Assembly: GCA_021782205.1 (NCBI GenBank)
Contig: JAJXVH010000004.1
Coordinates: 1-64,000, forward strand
Direction: 5' to 3'
Source: a bacterium
Lineage (GTDB): Bacteria > Elusimicrobiota > Elusimicrobia > UBA1565 > UBA9628
DNA: 64,000 bases
Shown: one piece after another, positions 41,709 through 50,577 of the stretch
Layout: each line of letters begins with the position of its first letter
Position numbering within the stretch: the stretch's first letter is position 1
The notes under the pieces: model-generated
Told to the model about the DNA's origin: nothing
Databases searched by the model: none
What the model saw: only the letters and a program-made list of their open reading frames with translations
Translations under genes and position numbers: made by a program

Positions 41709-43739
41709 ATGACCACCGCCCTTCTGCTGGCCCTCGCTCTTCCCGCTTTCGCCGCCGATGCTCCCGCCCCCGCGCCCGCCGCGGCCGCGGCCGTGTCCTC
41801 CTTCGACCCGTCGGCGCTGGACCGCACCGCGTCGCCGTGCACGGACTTCTATCAATTCGCCTGCGGCGGCTGGGTCAAGGCGCACCCGATCCCGCCCGAC
41901 CAGTCGCGCTGGGGCCGCTTCAACGAGCTGGCCGAGCGCAACCGGCTGGTTCTGCGCGGGATTCTTGAGAAGGCCGCCGCCGGTCCGAAAACCGATCCCG
42001 TCGACCGCCGCCTGGGCGACTTGTGGGGGGCGTGCATGGACGCCGACGCGGTCGAGGCGAAGGGAACCGATCCGATCAAGGACGAGCTGGCCGCCGTCGA
42101 CGCGCTGAAGACGTCCTCCGAACTTCCCGCGCTCCTGGCGCGCCTGCACGCGGAGGGCGTGTCCGCGGGCTTCTCCTTCGACTCCGACCAGGACTACAAG
42201 GACTCGACGAAGGTGATCGCCGAGTTCGACCAGGGCGGCCTGGGCCTGCCCGACCGCGACTACTATCTGAAGACGGACGCGAAGTCCGCGCGCCTGCGCC
42301 GCCTCTATGAATGGCACGTCGCCAAGGTCTTCGGCCTGCTCGGCGACGACCTGCCGACCGCGGCCGCGGAGGCCGAGACCGTGATGCGCGTGGAGACCGC
42401 GCTGGCGCAGGTCTCCCAGGACCGCGTGACGCGGCGCGACCCCGACAACGTCTACCACCGCGAGGCGTTGACCGAGTTCGAGTCCCTGGCGCCGGGTTTC
42501 GACTGGGGTGCCTACGTCGCCGACGCGCACGCGCCGGAATCTCCTTGGATCAACGTGGTGTCCACGGGCTTCGCGGCCGGCTTCGCGTCCTTGGCGTCGA
42601 CCACGCCGATCGCCGACTGGAAGACCTACTTGCGCTGGCACGTGGCCGCGGCCGCGTCGCCGTGGCTGTCGAAGGCGTTCGTCGACGAGGCCTTCGACTT
42701 CGGCGGGCGCACGCTCACCGGGGCCAAGGAGCTCAAGCCGCGCTGGAAGCGCTGCGAGGAGCTGGCCGATGGACTCATCGGCCACGACCTGGGCCGGCGC
42801 TACGTGGAGCTGACCTTCGGCGCCGACGGCCGGGCGCGGACCACCCAGCTCATCGACGCGCTGGACGCCTCGCTCTCCCAGGACTTGAAGACGCGCGACT
42901 GGATGAAGGCCAAGACGCGGAAGCTGGCGCAGGAGAAGCTGGCCGCGATCGCGCGCAAGATCGGCGGGCCGGACCAGTGGCGCGACTATCAGGGCGTCGT
43001 GATCTCAAGCGCCGACCTGCTGGGCTCCGTGCGCAGCGCCCAGGCCTACGAAGTGCGCCGCCGTCTCGACAAGATCGGCAAGCCGGTGGACCGCTCGGAA
43101 TGGGACATGACCCCGCCCACGGTCAACGCGTACTACAATCCCCAGCTCAACGAGATCGTCTTCCCCGCCGGCATCCTCCAGCCGCCGTTCTTCGACCGCG
43201 CCGGCGACCAGGCCTTCAACCTGGGCGCCATCGGGGTGGTCATCGGCCACGAGATGACGCACGGCTTCGACGACCAGGGCCGCAAGTTCGACGCGAAAGG
43301 CAACCTGTCCGACTGGTGGACGCCCGAGGACGCCCGGAAGTTCGAGGAAAAATCCCAGTGCCTCGTCGATCAATACGGAAGCTACGAGGCCGTGCCCGGC
43401 GTCAAGCTCAACGGCAAGCTGACCTTGGGAGAGAACACCGCCGACAACGGCGGCGTGCGCCTGGCCACGATGGCCTTGGACGCGCTGAAGAAGGCCAAGG
43501 CCGTGGGCGGGCTGGTCGACGGATTTACGCCGGAGCAGCGGCTCTACCTGGGCTTCGCCCAGGTCTGGTGCTCCAACCAGACCGAGGAGAGCGCGCGTCT
43601 GCTCGCGCAGGTGGACCCGCACTCCGCGCCGCGCTGGCGCGTGATCGGCCCCCTGTCCAACACGCCCGAGTTCGCCAAGGCGTTCTCCTGCAAGCCCGGC
43701 GACGCGATGGTCCCGGCCAAGACCTGCCGGGTCTGGTAG
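41709..43739 (+). CDS. M13-family (neprilysin/PepO) metallopeptidase
   Basis: VIGHEMTHGFDDQGRKFDAKGNL, GENTADNGGV, CTDFYQFACGGW. Confidence 0.95.
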   Translation: MTTALLLALALPAFAADAPAPAPAAAAAVSSFDPSALDRTASPCTDFYQFACGGWVKAHPIPPDQSRWGRFNELAERNRLVLRGILEKAAAGPKTDPVDRRLGDLWGACMDADAVEAKGTDPIKDELAAVDALKTSSELPALLARLHAEGVSAGFSFDSDQDYKDSTKVIAEFDQGGLGLPDRDYYLKTDAKSARLRRLYEWHVAKVFGLLGDDLPTAAAEAETVMRVETALAQVSQDRVTRRDPDNVYHREALTEFESLAPGFDWGAYVADAHAPESPWINVVSTGFAAGFASLASTTPIADWKTYLRWHVAAAASPWLSKAFVDEAFDFGGRTLTGAKELKPRWKRCEELADGLIGHDLGRRYVELTFGADGRARTTQLIDALDASLSQDLKTRDWMKAKTRKLAQEKLAAIARKIGGPDQWRDYQGVVISSADLLGSVRSAQAYEVRRRLDKIGKPVDRSEWDMTPPTVNAYYNPQLNEIVFPAGILQPPFFDRAGDQAFNLGAIGVVIGHEMTHGFDDQGRKFDAKGNLSDWWTPEDARKFEEKSQCLVDQYGSYEAVPGVKLNGKLTLGENTADNGGVRLATMALDALKKAKAVGGLVDGFTPEQRLYLGFAQVWCSNQTEESARLLAQVDPHSAPRWRVIGPLSNTPEFAKAFSCKPGDAMVPAKTCRVW

Positions 43740-43802
43740 CGCCGCCGCGCGTTCGTTTTTTGTTGCGTTGAACGTGCGGCGGGCTCGGGCTATCCTGAGG
43801 CC

Positions 43803-44216
43803 ATGAACGCTTTGGCCCGCCTGCTGGGACTGCCCGCCGCCCGGTCCGCGCCGCCGGTCGATGCGAAGCCGGCGGCCGTCGCCGTCGCGCCGCAGGCTCC
43901 GCGCGAGATGCGCGAAGAAGAAGGGCGCGTTCAGTTTCGCGGCCTGCTGTGGCGTCCGGTGGTGACGGTCGACGACACGGCGCTGCTGGTGGTGGCCGCG
44001 CGCGCGGGTCTGCCGCACTGCGCGCGTTGCGAGAAGCCCCTGTCGCTGGCGGCGGGCGGCCAGGAACGCTGGGTCTGTCCCGCCTGCGGGGAGTCGCACT
44101 CCGGCGTGGAGACGGACTTCTTCGCCGCCGAGTCGGTGGCCGCCGCCCGCGTGCGCGAGTTCCTGTCCGGGCATCCCGGCTTTCGGCCCGCGCCGGGCCT
44201 GCCCGCGGCGGCCTAA
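43803..44216 (+). CDS. Small zinc-ribbon hypothetical protein
   Basis: CARCEKPLSLAAGGQERWVCPACGES; TTGAAC-17-TATCCT promoter 6 nt upstream of ATG. Confidence 0.6.
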   Translation: MNALARLLGLPAARSAPPVDAKPAAVAVAPQAPREMREEEGRVQFRGLLWRPVVTVDDTALLVVAARAGLPHCARCEKPLSLAAGGQERWVCPACGESHSGVETDFFAAESVAAARVREFLSGHPGFRPAPGLPAAA

Positions 44217-44304
44217 AGCCGGCCGCGCGGCGTCATATCCCCGTGACTTCGGCGTCGCGCGCGCGCCATGGCCCGCCCCGCGCCATCGCGGCTATACTGA
44301 CGCC

Positions 44305-45108
44305 GTGGCCCATCGCGAGCACGACTGCGACGACGGCGAGCCCCGGCGCTGGCGCGCGATCTGGATTTCGGACATTCATCTGGGCACGCGCGACTGCAAG
44401 ACCGCGTTCCTGTTGGAATTCCTGAAAGAGAACGAGTCCGACGTCCTGTACCTCGTCGGCGACGTGATCGACGGCTGGCGCCTGAAGACCTCCTGGCACT
44501 ACTGGGACCAAAGCCACAACGACGTGGTGCAGAAAATCCTGCGCAAGGCGCGCAAAGGCGCGCGCGTGATCCTGGTGCCGGGCAACCATGACGAGGCGTT
44601 CCGGGATTTCGGCGGCATGCATTTCGGCGGCGTCGAGGTCGCGCTGGAAGCCGTGCACGCGACCGCCGACGGGCGGCGCTTTCTTGTGGTGCACGGCGAC
44701 CAATTCGACGGGATCGTGCGCCACGCCAAGGCCCTCGCCGTGCTGGGGACCTGGGCTTACGACCTGGCCCTGCGCGTCAATCATTGGTTCAACGCCGCGC
44801 GGAGGCTGTTCGGCCTGCCGTATTGGTCGTTGTCGGCCTACCTGAAGCACAAGGTCAAGAACGCGGTGGCGTTCATCGCGAAGTTCGAGGAGGAGATGAT
44901 CGCGGAGACGCGTCGTCGCGGCCTGGACGGCGTGATCTGCGGCCACATCCATCACGCGGAAATCCGCGACGCGGGCGGGGTGCTCTACTGCAACGACGGC
45001 GACTGGGTGGAAAGCTGCACGGCTTTGGTGGAGGATTTCGACGGGTCGCTGAAGCTTCTGCGCTGGGCCGAGGAGCGCCGACGGCCGCGCGCGGCGGCCG
45101 CCGCGTGA
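44305..45108 (+). CDS. UDP-2,3-diacylglucosamine diphosphatase-like metallophosphatase
   Basis: WISDIHLGTRDCK; LVGDVIDGWRLK; VPGNHDE; CGHIHHAEIRD. Confidence 0.9.
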   Translation: MAHREHDCDDGEPRRWRAIWISDIHLGTRDCKTAFLLEFLKENESDVLYLVGDVIDGWRLKTSWHYWDQSHNDVVQKILRKARKGARVILVPGNHDEAFRDFGGMHFGGVEVALEAVHATADGRRFLVVHGDQFDGIVRHAKALAVLGTWAYDLALRVNHWFNAARRLFGLPYWSLSAYLKHKVKNAVAFIAKFEEEMIAETRRRGLDGVICGHIHHAEIRDAGGVLYCNDGDWVESCTALVEDFDGSLKLLRWAEERRRPRAAAAA

Positions 45109-46346
45109 GCGTCGCGGCGCGGCCGCGCCCGAGAATACTGATCCTGCACGCCTCCGTCGGCGCGGGCCACACGCGCGCGGCGCGGGCTGTGGCGGACGCG
45201 CTGGCGTCGCGCGCGCCCCAGGCGCAAGTCCAAGTCGTCGACGCGCTGGAATTGGCGCGCCCGCTATTCCGGCGCGTGTACGGCGAGGGCTACTTGGGCC
45301 TGGTCGAGCACGCCCCGGCGCTGTTCGGCTTGCTTTACGAACGGACCGACCGGCCTTGCGGCCGCGCCGCGTTGGGCGACCGCCTGCGCCGGGCCGTGCA
45401 GAATTGGGGCGCGCCGCGCCTCGTCGAATTTTTAGAGAAGGGTCGTTGGGACGCGGTGGTGCACACGCATTTTCTGGCGCCGGAGCTGTGCGCCGCGTCG
45501 GCGCGCGCGGGGCGCTTGAGCGCTCCCCAACTCACCGTCGTCACCGACTACGACGCGCACCGGATCTGGGCGGGCAATTCGCGCGCGCGCTACTGCGTGG
45601 CCGGCGCCGCGGCGGCCGCGTCCCTGCGCGCGCATGGCGTCGCCGCGGATGCCATCGCGGTGACGGGCATACCGGTGGACCCCGCCTTCGCGCGGCCGTC
45701 GGATCAGGAGACGGCGCGGCGGGAGTTCGGCCTGTCCGGCGCGCGTCCCGTCGTGGTGTTGTCGGCGGGCGGCCACGGCGTGGGTCCGTTGGAGGAGTTC
45801 TACCGCGCCCTGCTGGCGTGCTCGACGCCGTCGCGGATCGTGGCCGTCTGCGGCCGCAACGAGGACGCGCGCCGCCGCCTGACGGCGATCGCCCCGCCGC
45901 CGCGTCATCGCGCGCTCGTGCTGGGCTACACCGACCAGATGCGGACCTTGATGGCCGCCGCCGACCTGCTGGTCACCAAGCCCGGCGGCCTCACCGTCTC
46001 GGAGGCGCTGGCCGTCGGCCTGCCCATGGCGCTGATCCGCCCCATCCCGGGCCAGGAAGAACGCAACGCCGATTTTCTTCTGAAGGGCGGCGCGGCCGTC
46101 CGCGCGGGTTCTCCGGCCGCGCTGACCGGCGTGGTGGACGGAACGCTCTCCTGCGCGGACCGTCTCGCCGAACTGGGCCGGCGCGCGCTCAGCCTCGGTC
46201 GCCCGCGCGCCTCCTTCGACGTCGCGGAGCGGGTTTTGAGATTGGCCGTAAACGACGGCGAACGGCCGCGAGCGTTGACAAGTCGGGACAGGGGGGCTAT
46301 AGTTAGCGCTGGAGGAACACCCCATGGCCCTGATCGACCGCGTTAA
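45105..46346 (+). CDS. MGDG synthase/UgtP-type glycosyltransferase
   Basis: RILILHASVGAGHTRAARAVADAL; TKPGGLTVSEALAVGLPMALIRPIPGQEERNADFL; GTGA overlap with upstream gene. Confidence 0.88.
   Translation: MSVAARPRPRILILHASVGAGHTRAARAVADALASRAPQAQVQVVDALELARPLFRRVYGEGYLGLVEHAPALFGLLYERTDRPCGRAALGDRLRRAVQNWGAPRLVEFLEKGRWDAVVHTHFLAPELCAASARAGRLSAPQLTVVTDYDAHRIWAGNSRARYCVAGAAAAASLRAHGVAADAIAVTGIPVDPAFARPSDQETARREFGLSGARPVVVLSAGGHGVGPLEEFYRALLACSTPSRIVAVCGRNEDARRRLTAIAPPPRHRALVLGYTDQMRTLMAAADLLVTKPGGLTVSEALAVGLPMALIRPIPGQEERNADFLLKGGAAVRAGSPAALTGVVDGTLSCADRLAELGRRALSLGRPRASFDVAERVLRLAVNDGERPRALTSRDRGAIVSAGGTPHGPDRPR
46275..46303 (+). promoter_or_regulatory. Near-consensus sigma70 promoter TTGACA-17-TATAGT for SPFH gene
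   Basis: Perfect -35, 5/6 -10, 17-nt spacer; SD ggagga follows. Confidence 0.75.
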
Positions 46347-47304
46347 ATACGACGGACCCGCCGACGTGCTGGTCTGGCGCTTCCCGCAGGACAACCTGAG
46401 CTGGGGCACGCAGGTCATTGTCAATCAGGCTCAAGAGGCGATCTTCTTCAAGGGCGGCCAGGCGCTCGACACCTTGGGACCCGGCACGCACCTGCTGCGC
46501 ACGGCCAACGTCCCGTTCCTGCGTCGGCTGATCGCGGCACCCTTCGGCGGCGAGACGCCGTTCACCGCCGAGATCTACTACGTCAACAAGGCCGTGGACA
46601 TGGACGTGAAGTGGGGCACGAACAACCCCATCCCGGTCATGGACCCGAAGTTCAACGTGTTCCTGCCCGTGCGCGCGTTCGGCCAGTTCGCCATCCAGGT
46701 GGCGGACTCGCGCGCCTTCGTGACGCAATTGTCGGCCACCAGCCCGCAGTTCACCGTCGATCAGCTCTCGAACTATTTCCGCGGCGTCCTGCTGACGAAG
46801 GCCAAGGACTACATCGCCGAGACGATCATAAAGGAAAAAATCAACGTCCTGGAGATCGCCGCGCATCTGGAGGCCATGTCCGGGGCTCTGCAGACCAAGC
46901 TGACCGACGACTTCGCCAAGTTCGGCGTCAAGCTGGTCAACTTCTACCTGAACTCCGTCGACGTGCCGGAAGACGACGACACCGTGGTGCGCCTTAAAAA
47001 AGCGCTGGCCGACCGCGCGGAGCTGGACATCCTGGGCGACAAATACCAGCAGAAGCGCACGCTCGACGTCATGGAGAAGGCCGCGGGCAACTCCGGCGGC
47101 GGAGCGGGCGCCGGCATGGGCGCGGGGCTGGGCCTGGGCGCGGGGCTGGGCATGGGCCAGATGATGGCGGGCGCGATGGGCGGGGCGATGCCGGGCGCTG
47201 CCGGCGCCGCGGCCGCCGCGGGGGCGAAGTTCTGCGCGTCGTGCGGCAAGCCTTTGGCGCCCGGCGGCAAGTTCTGCGCCGAGTGCGGCGCGAAAGTTGG
47301 CTGA
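46324..47304 (+). CDS. SPFH-domain protein with C-terminal zinc ribbon (YdjI type)
   Basis: VKYDGPADVLVWRFPQDNLSWGTQVIVNQAQEAIFFKGGQ; C-term FCASCGKPLAPGGKFCAECGAKVG. Confidence 0.9.
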   Translation: MALIDRVKYDGPADVLVWRFPQDNLSWGTQVIVNQAQEAIFFKGGQALDTLGPGTHLLRTANVPFLRRLIAAPFGGETPFTAEIYYVNKAVDMDVKWGTNNPIPVMDPKFNVFLPVRAFGQFAIQVADSRAFVTQLSATSPQFTVDQLSNYFRGVLLTKAKDYIAETIIKEKINVLEIAAHLEAMSGALQTKLTDDFAKFGVKLVNFYLNSVDVPEDDDTVVRLKKALADRAELDILGDKYQQKRTLDVMEKAAGNSGGGAGAGMGAGLGLGAGLGMGQMMAGAMGGAMPGAAGAAAAAGAKFCASCGKPLAPGGKFCAECGAKVG

Positions 47305-48250
47305 CGTCTGCCCGGCGTGCCGGCGCGGCGCGCCGGTGTTCGCCTGCCGCGCGCTGCTGTACGCGGGCCGGGAGCGCGACGCGGCCGAATGCGGCGCCTG
47401 CGGGGCGGCCTTCTATTGGCCGGTGCCGCCGCTGGAGGAGATCGCGCGTTGCTATCCGCCCGCCTACTACGGCGGCTTCTTCAAGCAATACTGGAAGGAC
47501 TACTACAAAGGCCGCGCGCTGGCCGACCGCCTGACGCGCTGGCGCGAGAGCGGGGATTTCCTGGACGTCGGCTGCGCGCTGGGCACCATGCTGGCGGGCC
47601 TGCGCGATCACTCGCGCTGGACTGCGCGCGGCATGGAATTTTCCGCGGACGCGGCGGCGCTGGGGCGGGAGCTCAACGGCGCGGAGATCGTCAGCGCGCC
47701 GTTGTCGGCCGCGCCCTTTGCCGACGCCGCGTTCGACTACGTCCATATCAACAACGTGCTCGAGCACGAATTCGACCCGCGCGCGGCGCTCACGGCGTCG
47801 GCGCGCCTGCTGCGTCCCGGCGGCCGCCTGGAGCTGATCGTGCCCAACGGGCCCGTCGATTTTCTGCCCAACAAGACGCTGTTCCGGCGCTGGGGGCGCG
47901 CCGTGCCCACGCGACACGGCGGCCATCTGTTCTTCTTCTCGCGCCGTTCGCTGGAGACGATGCTGGAAGACGCCGGCTTTCGCGTGCTGTCGATCCGGTC
48001 CTTCCACCTGAAGCTCGGCGCCAAGGCGCGCGGCCTTCTGCCGCGCGCGTATAAGAATTTCAAGAAGCCCTTGCCGCCCGTCGACGCGGCGGTCAAGCCT
48101 CCGGCGTTCACGCTGGAGCAGGGGCGCGCCCTCATTCCGCCCGCGCCGAGCTGGCCGCTGTACCGGCTGTCGAACGCGTGGCGGCGTCTGTGGCGATTCT
48201 CCGGCAGCGACTTCGGCTACGACTTCGAGGTCATGGCCGAGCGCCGTTGA
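47297..48250 (+). CDS. SAM-dependent methyltransferase with N-terminal zinc ribbon
   Basis: FLDVGCALGTMLAGLRD; YVHINNVLEHEFDPRAALTASARLLRPGGRLEL. Confidence 0.85.
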   Translation: MADVCPACRRGAPVFACRALLYAGRERDAAECGACGAAFYWPVPPLEEIARCYPPAYYGGFFKQYWKDYYKGRALADRLTRWRESGDFLDVGCALGTMLAGLRDHSRWTARGMEFSADAAALGRELNGAEIVSAPLSAAPFADAAFDYVHINNVLEHEFDPRAALTASARLLRPGGRLELIVPNGPVDFLPNKTLFRRWGRAVPTRHGGHLFFFSRRSLETMLEDAGFRVLSIRSFHLKLGAKARGLLPRAYKNFKKPLPPVDAAVKPPAFTLEQGRALIPPAPSWPLYRLSNAWRRLWRFSGSDFGYDFEVMAERR

Positions 48251-48256
48251 CGCGGT

Positions 48257-48994
48257 TTATTTCCGGGGCTTGTCGAGCAGTCCGCCCAGGGCCGACATGA
48301 TCGTGCTGCGGGCCTGATCCAGGACCTTGCCGCCGGCATTTTGCGCCGCGCCGCGCGCGGACGCCTCCACGGCGCGCAGGGCTTGGGCCGCGACCTCGGC
48401 CGGCGAGCGGCGCGGGCCGCCCAGGTTCGTCAGATGGACGTCCGGCAGCGCGACGCTGAGCTTCCGCCCTCCGAGCGCGGCCGCGGCCAGACCCACCTTG
48501 CCGCCGGTCACGGAGAAATCTTCGATGAGAAGCGACTTGCTCGGCTTGGCCGGCGCGGCCGAGGGCTTGGCTTCGGCGGACGCGCCGCCGGCCTCGGCGG
48601 CGGCATGCTCGGCATTGTCGCGCAGGCGCGTCAGGTTCGAGCCGTCGGGGCCGATCTCCCAGGTCAGCTCCGGCGCCGCGACCGCGACGCGCTCGACGAC
48701 GATGGTGTCGGTGAGCAGCGAGGAGAGCCTGACGGCGATGTCGACGGACCCCACGCGCACGGCGCTGGCGCTCTTGAAGCCCTCGGGGTTGCCGATCACC
48801 AGTCCTTCCAAGGTCCCGCGCCCCGACAGCGGCGAGAGCGTGACGCGCGCCAGCGTGACCGGCGCGCCCAGCACGCGCGGCCCCGCGGCCTCCACGGCGG
48901 CCGTGATGATGCGCCCCAGATTGACGGACACGACGACGGCCGCGACCGCCAGCAAGACCACTCCCGCCGCCGCCGCCCAGATCAGCTTCTTCAT
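48257..48994 (-). CDS. AsmA-like/periplasmic membrane-anchored protein
   Basis: N-terminal TM; GAPVTLARVTLSPLSGRGTLEGLVIGNPEGFKSASAVRVGSVDIAVRLSSLLTDTIVVERV. Confidence 0.75.
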   Translation of the reverse strand: MKKLIWAAAAGVVLLAVAAVVVSVNLGRIITAAVEAAGPRVLGAPVTLARVTLSPLSGRGTLEGLVIGNPEGFKSASAVRVGSVDIAVRLSSLLTDTIVVERVAVAAPELTWEIGPDGSNLTRLRDNAEHAAAEAGGASAEAKPSAAPAKPSKSLLIEDFSVTGGKVGLAAAALGGRKLSVALPDVHLTNLGGPRRSPAEVAAQALRAVEASARGAAQNAGGKVLDQARSTIMSALGGLLDKPRK

Positions 48995-49110
48995 CGCGAG
49001 GTCCTCCTCTGAAAACGCCCTAGCGCTACTGTATCAAAACGCGATCAAATGCGCCGCGCGGACGCGCCCGCGCTCTTGCCTTCGCGCCGCCGGGGAGCTA
49101 CAGTAGACGT

Positions 49111-50352
49111 GTGAAGATCGAGGGCGCCCGCGCCGAACGCCGCAAGCGCGTATTGGCGTTCGTGCTGGCGGGCGGCAAGGGCCAGCGGCTTGAGCCTCTG
49201 ACCACGTACACGCCCAAGCCCGCGGTCACCTTCGGCGGCATCTACCGCATCATCGACTTCACGCTCAGCAACTGCCTGAACTCCGACATCCACAACATCT
49301 ACGCGCTGGTGCAGTATAAATCCGCGGACCTGATCCGGCACCTGCGCGACGGCTGGCAGAATTACTTCTCCACCGGCCGCGGCGAATATCTGGAGGTGAT
49401 CCCGCCCCAGTACGCGGCCACCGACCAATCCTACGCCGGCACCGCGGACGCGATCTATCAGAATCTCTATCTGCTGGAGCAGGAGAATCCGGACCACGTC
49501 GCGATCCTGGCCGGCGACCACATCTACAAGATGGACTACCGCAAGATGATCGCCTGCCACCGCGACCACGACGCGGACCTGACGGTCGGTTCGGTCGAGG
49601 TGCCGCTCAAGGACGGAACCGAGTTCGGCATCATCCAGTCCGACGCGACGGGCCGGGTGCTGGGTTTCCAGGAGAAACCCAAGGACCCGCCTCCGATCCC
49701 GGGCAACCCGGCGTGTTGCTACGCCTCCATGGGCATCTATGTCTTCAAGCCCGCGGCGCTGTCCGAGGCGCTGAGGACCGACGCGGCCGACGCGTCCAGC
49801 AGCCACGACTTCGGCAAGGACATCATCGCGCGCATGGTCGCCACGCGGCGCGTGTTCACCTACAGCTTCGTCGACGAGAACGGAAAAACCGCCAAGTATT
49901 GGCGCGACGCCGGCACGCTCGACGCCTACTACTCCGCGAACATGGACCTGATCGGCGTCGACCCGATCTTGAACCTCTACGACGAGGACTGGCCCATCCG
50001 CGCGGCCGCGGTGCAGGCCCCGCCGCCGAAGACCGTGTTCCGCGCCGAGGGCCGGACCGGCAGCGCGGTCGACTCCATGCTGTCTCCGGGCTGCATCGTC
50101 AGCGGCGGCACGGTCATCCATTCCATCCTGTCGCCGCACGCCTGCGTGCACAGCTGGGCGCACGTGGAGGACTCGATCCTCTTCGAGCGCGTGGACGTGG
50201 GCCGCCGGGCGCGCGTGCGCCGCGCCATCATCGCCGAGGGCGTGAAGATCCCGCCCGACGCCGTGATCGGCTACGACGAGGTCCAGGACCGCGCGCGCTT
50301 CCTGATCACCGAAGGCGGCGTCGTCGTCGTGTCCAAGGACGCGCGCATCTAG
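49111..50352 (+). CDS. glgC: Glucose-1-phosphate adenylyltransferase
   Basis: AFVLAGGKGQRLEPLTTYTPKPAVTFGGIYRIIDFTLSNCLNSDI; ILAGDHIYKMDY. Confidence 0.95.
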   Translation: MKIEGARAERRKRVLAFVLAGGKGQRLEPLTTYTPKPAVTFGGIYRIIDFTLSNCLNSDIHNIYALVQYKSADLIRHLRDGWQNYFSTGRGEYLEVIPPQYAATDQSYAGTADAIYQNLYLLEQENPDHVAILAGDHIYKMDYRKMIACHRDHDADLTVGSVEVPLKDGTEFGIIQSDATGRVLGFQEKPKDPPPIPGNPACCYASMGIYVFKPAALSEALRTDAADASSSHDFGKDIIARMVATRRVFTYSFVDENGKTAKYWRDAGTLDAYYSANMDLIGVDPILNLYDEDWPIRAAAVQAPPPKTVFRAEGRTGSAVDSMLSPGCIVSGGTVIHSILSPHACVHSWAHVEDSILFERVDVGRRARVRRAIIAEGVKIPPDAVIGYDEVQDRARFLITEGGVVVVSKDARI

Positions 50353-50369
50353 CGCGCGCTCGCGCGATT

Positions 50370-50577
50370 TTAGGTCTCGTTGAAAAACAACTGATTCATC
50401 TTGTCTTGCGTCCTTTCGGATGAATCGTGTGGTTCCAGTCGCCATGGAGTCGTTCGCGCACGATATTCAGACCGGACATCCGCGCGTCCGGGATAACGAC
50501 CGGGCCGACACCCTGGATGCTCCAGCCGCCTTGGCCGCCCCGCCGGGATGTGTCAGTTGTTGTTTAACAGTTCCTAA
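50370..50577 (-). mobile_element. Internally deleted IS remnant (ISAzo13-like transposase 3' end) with imperfect 31-bp terminal inverted repeats
   Basis: Ends ttaggtctcgttgaaaaacaactgattcatc and rc ttaggaactgttaaacaacaactgacacatc; minus strand encodes ARMSGLNIVRERLHGDWNHTIHPKGRKTR*. Confidence 0.6.
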
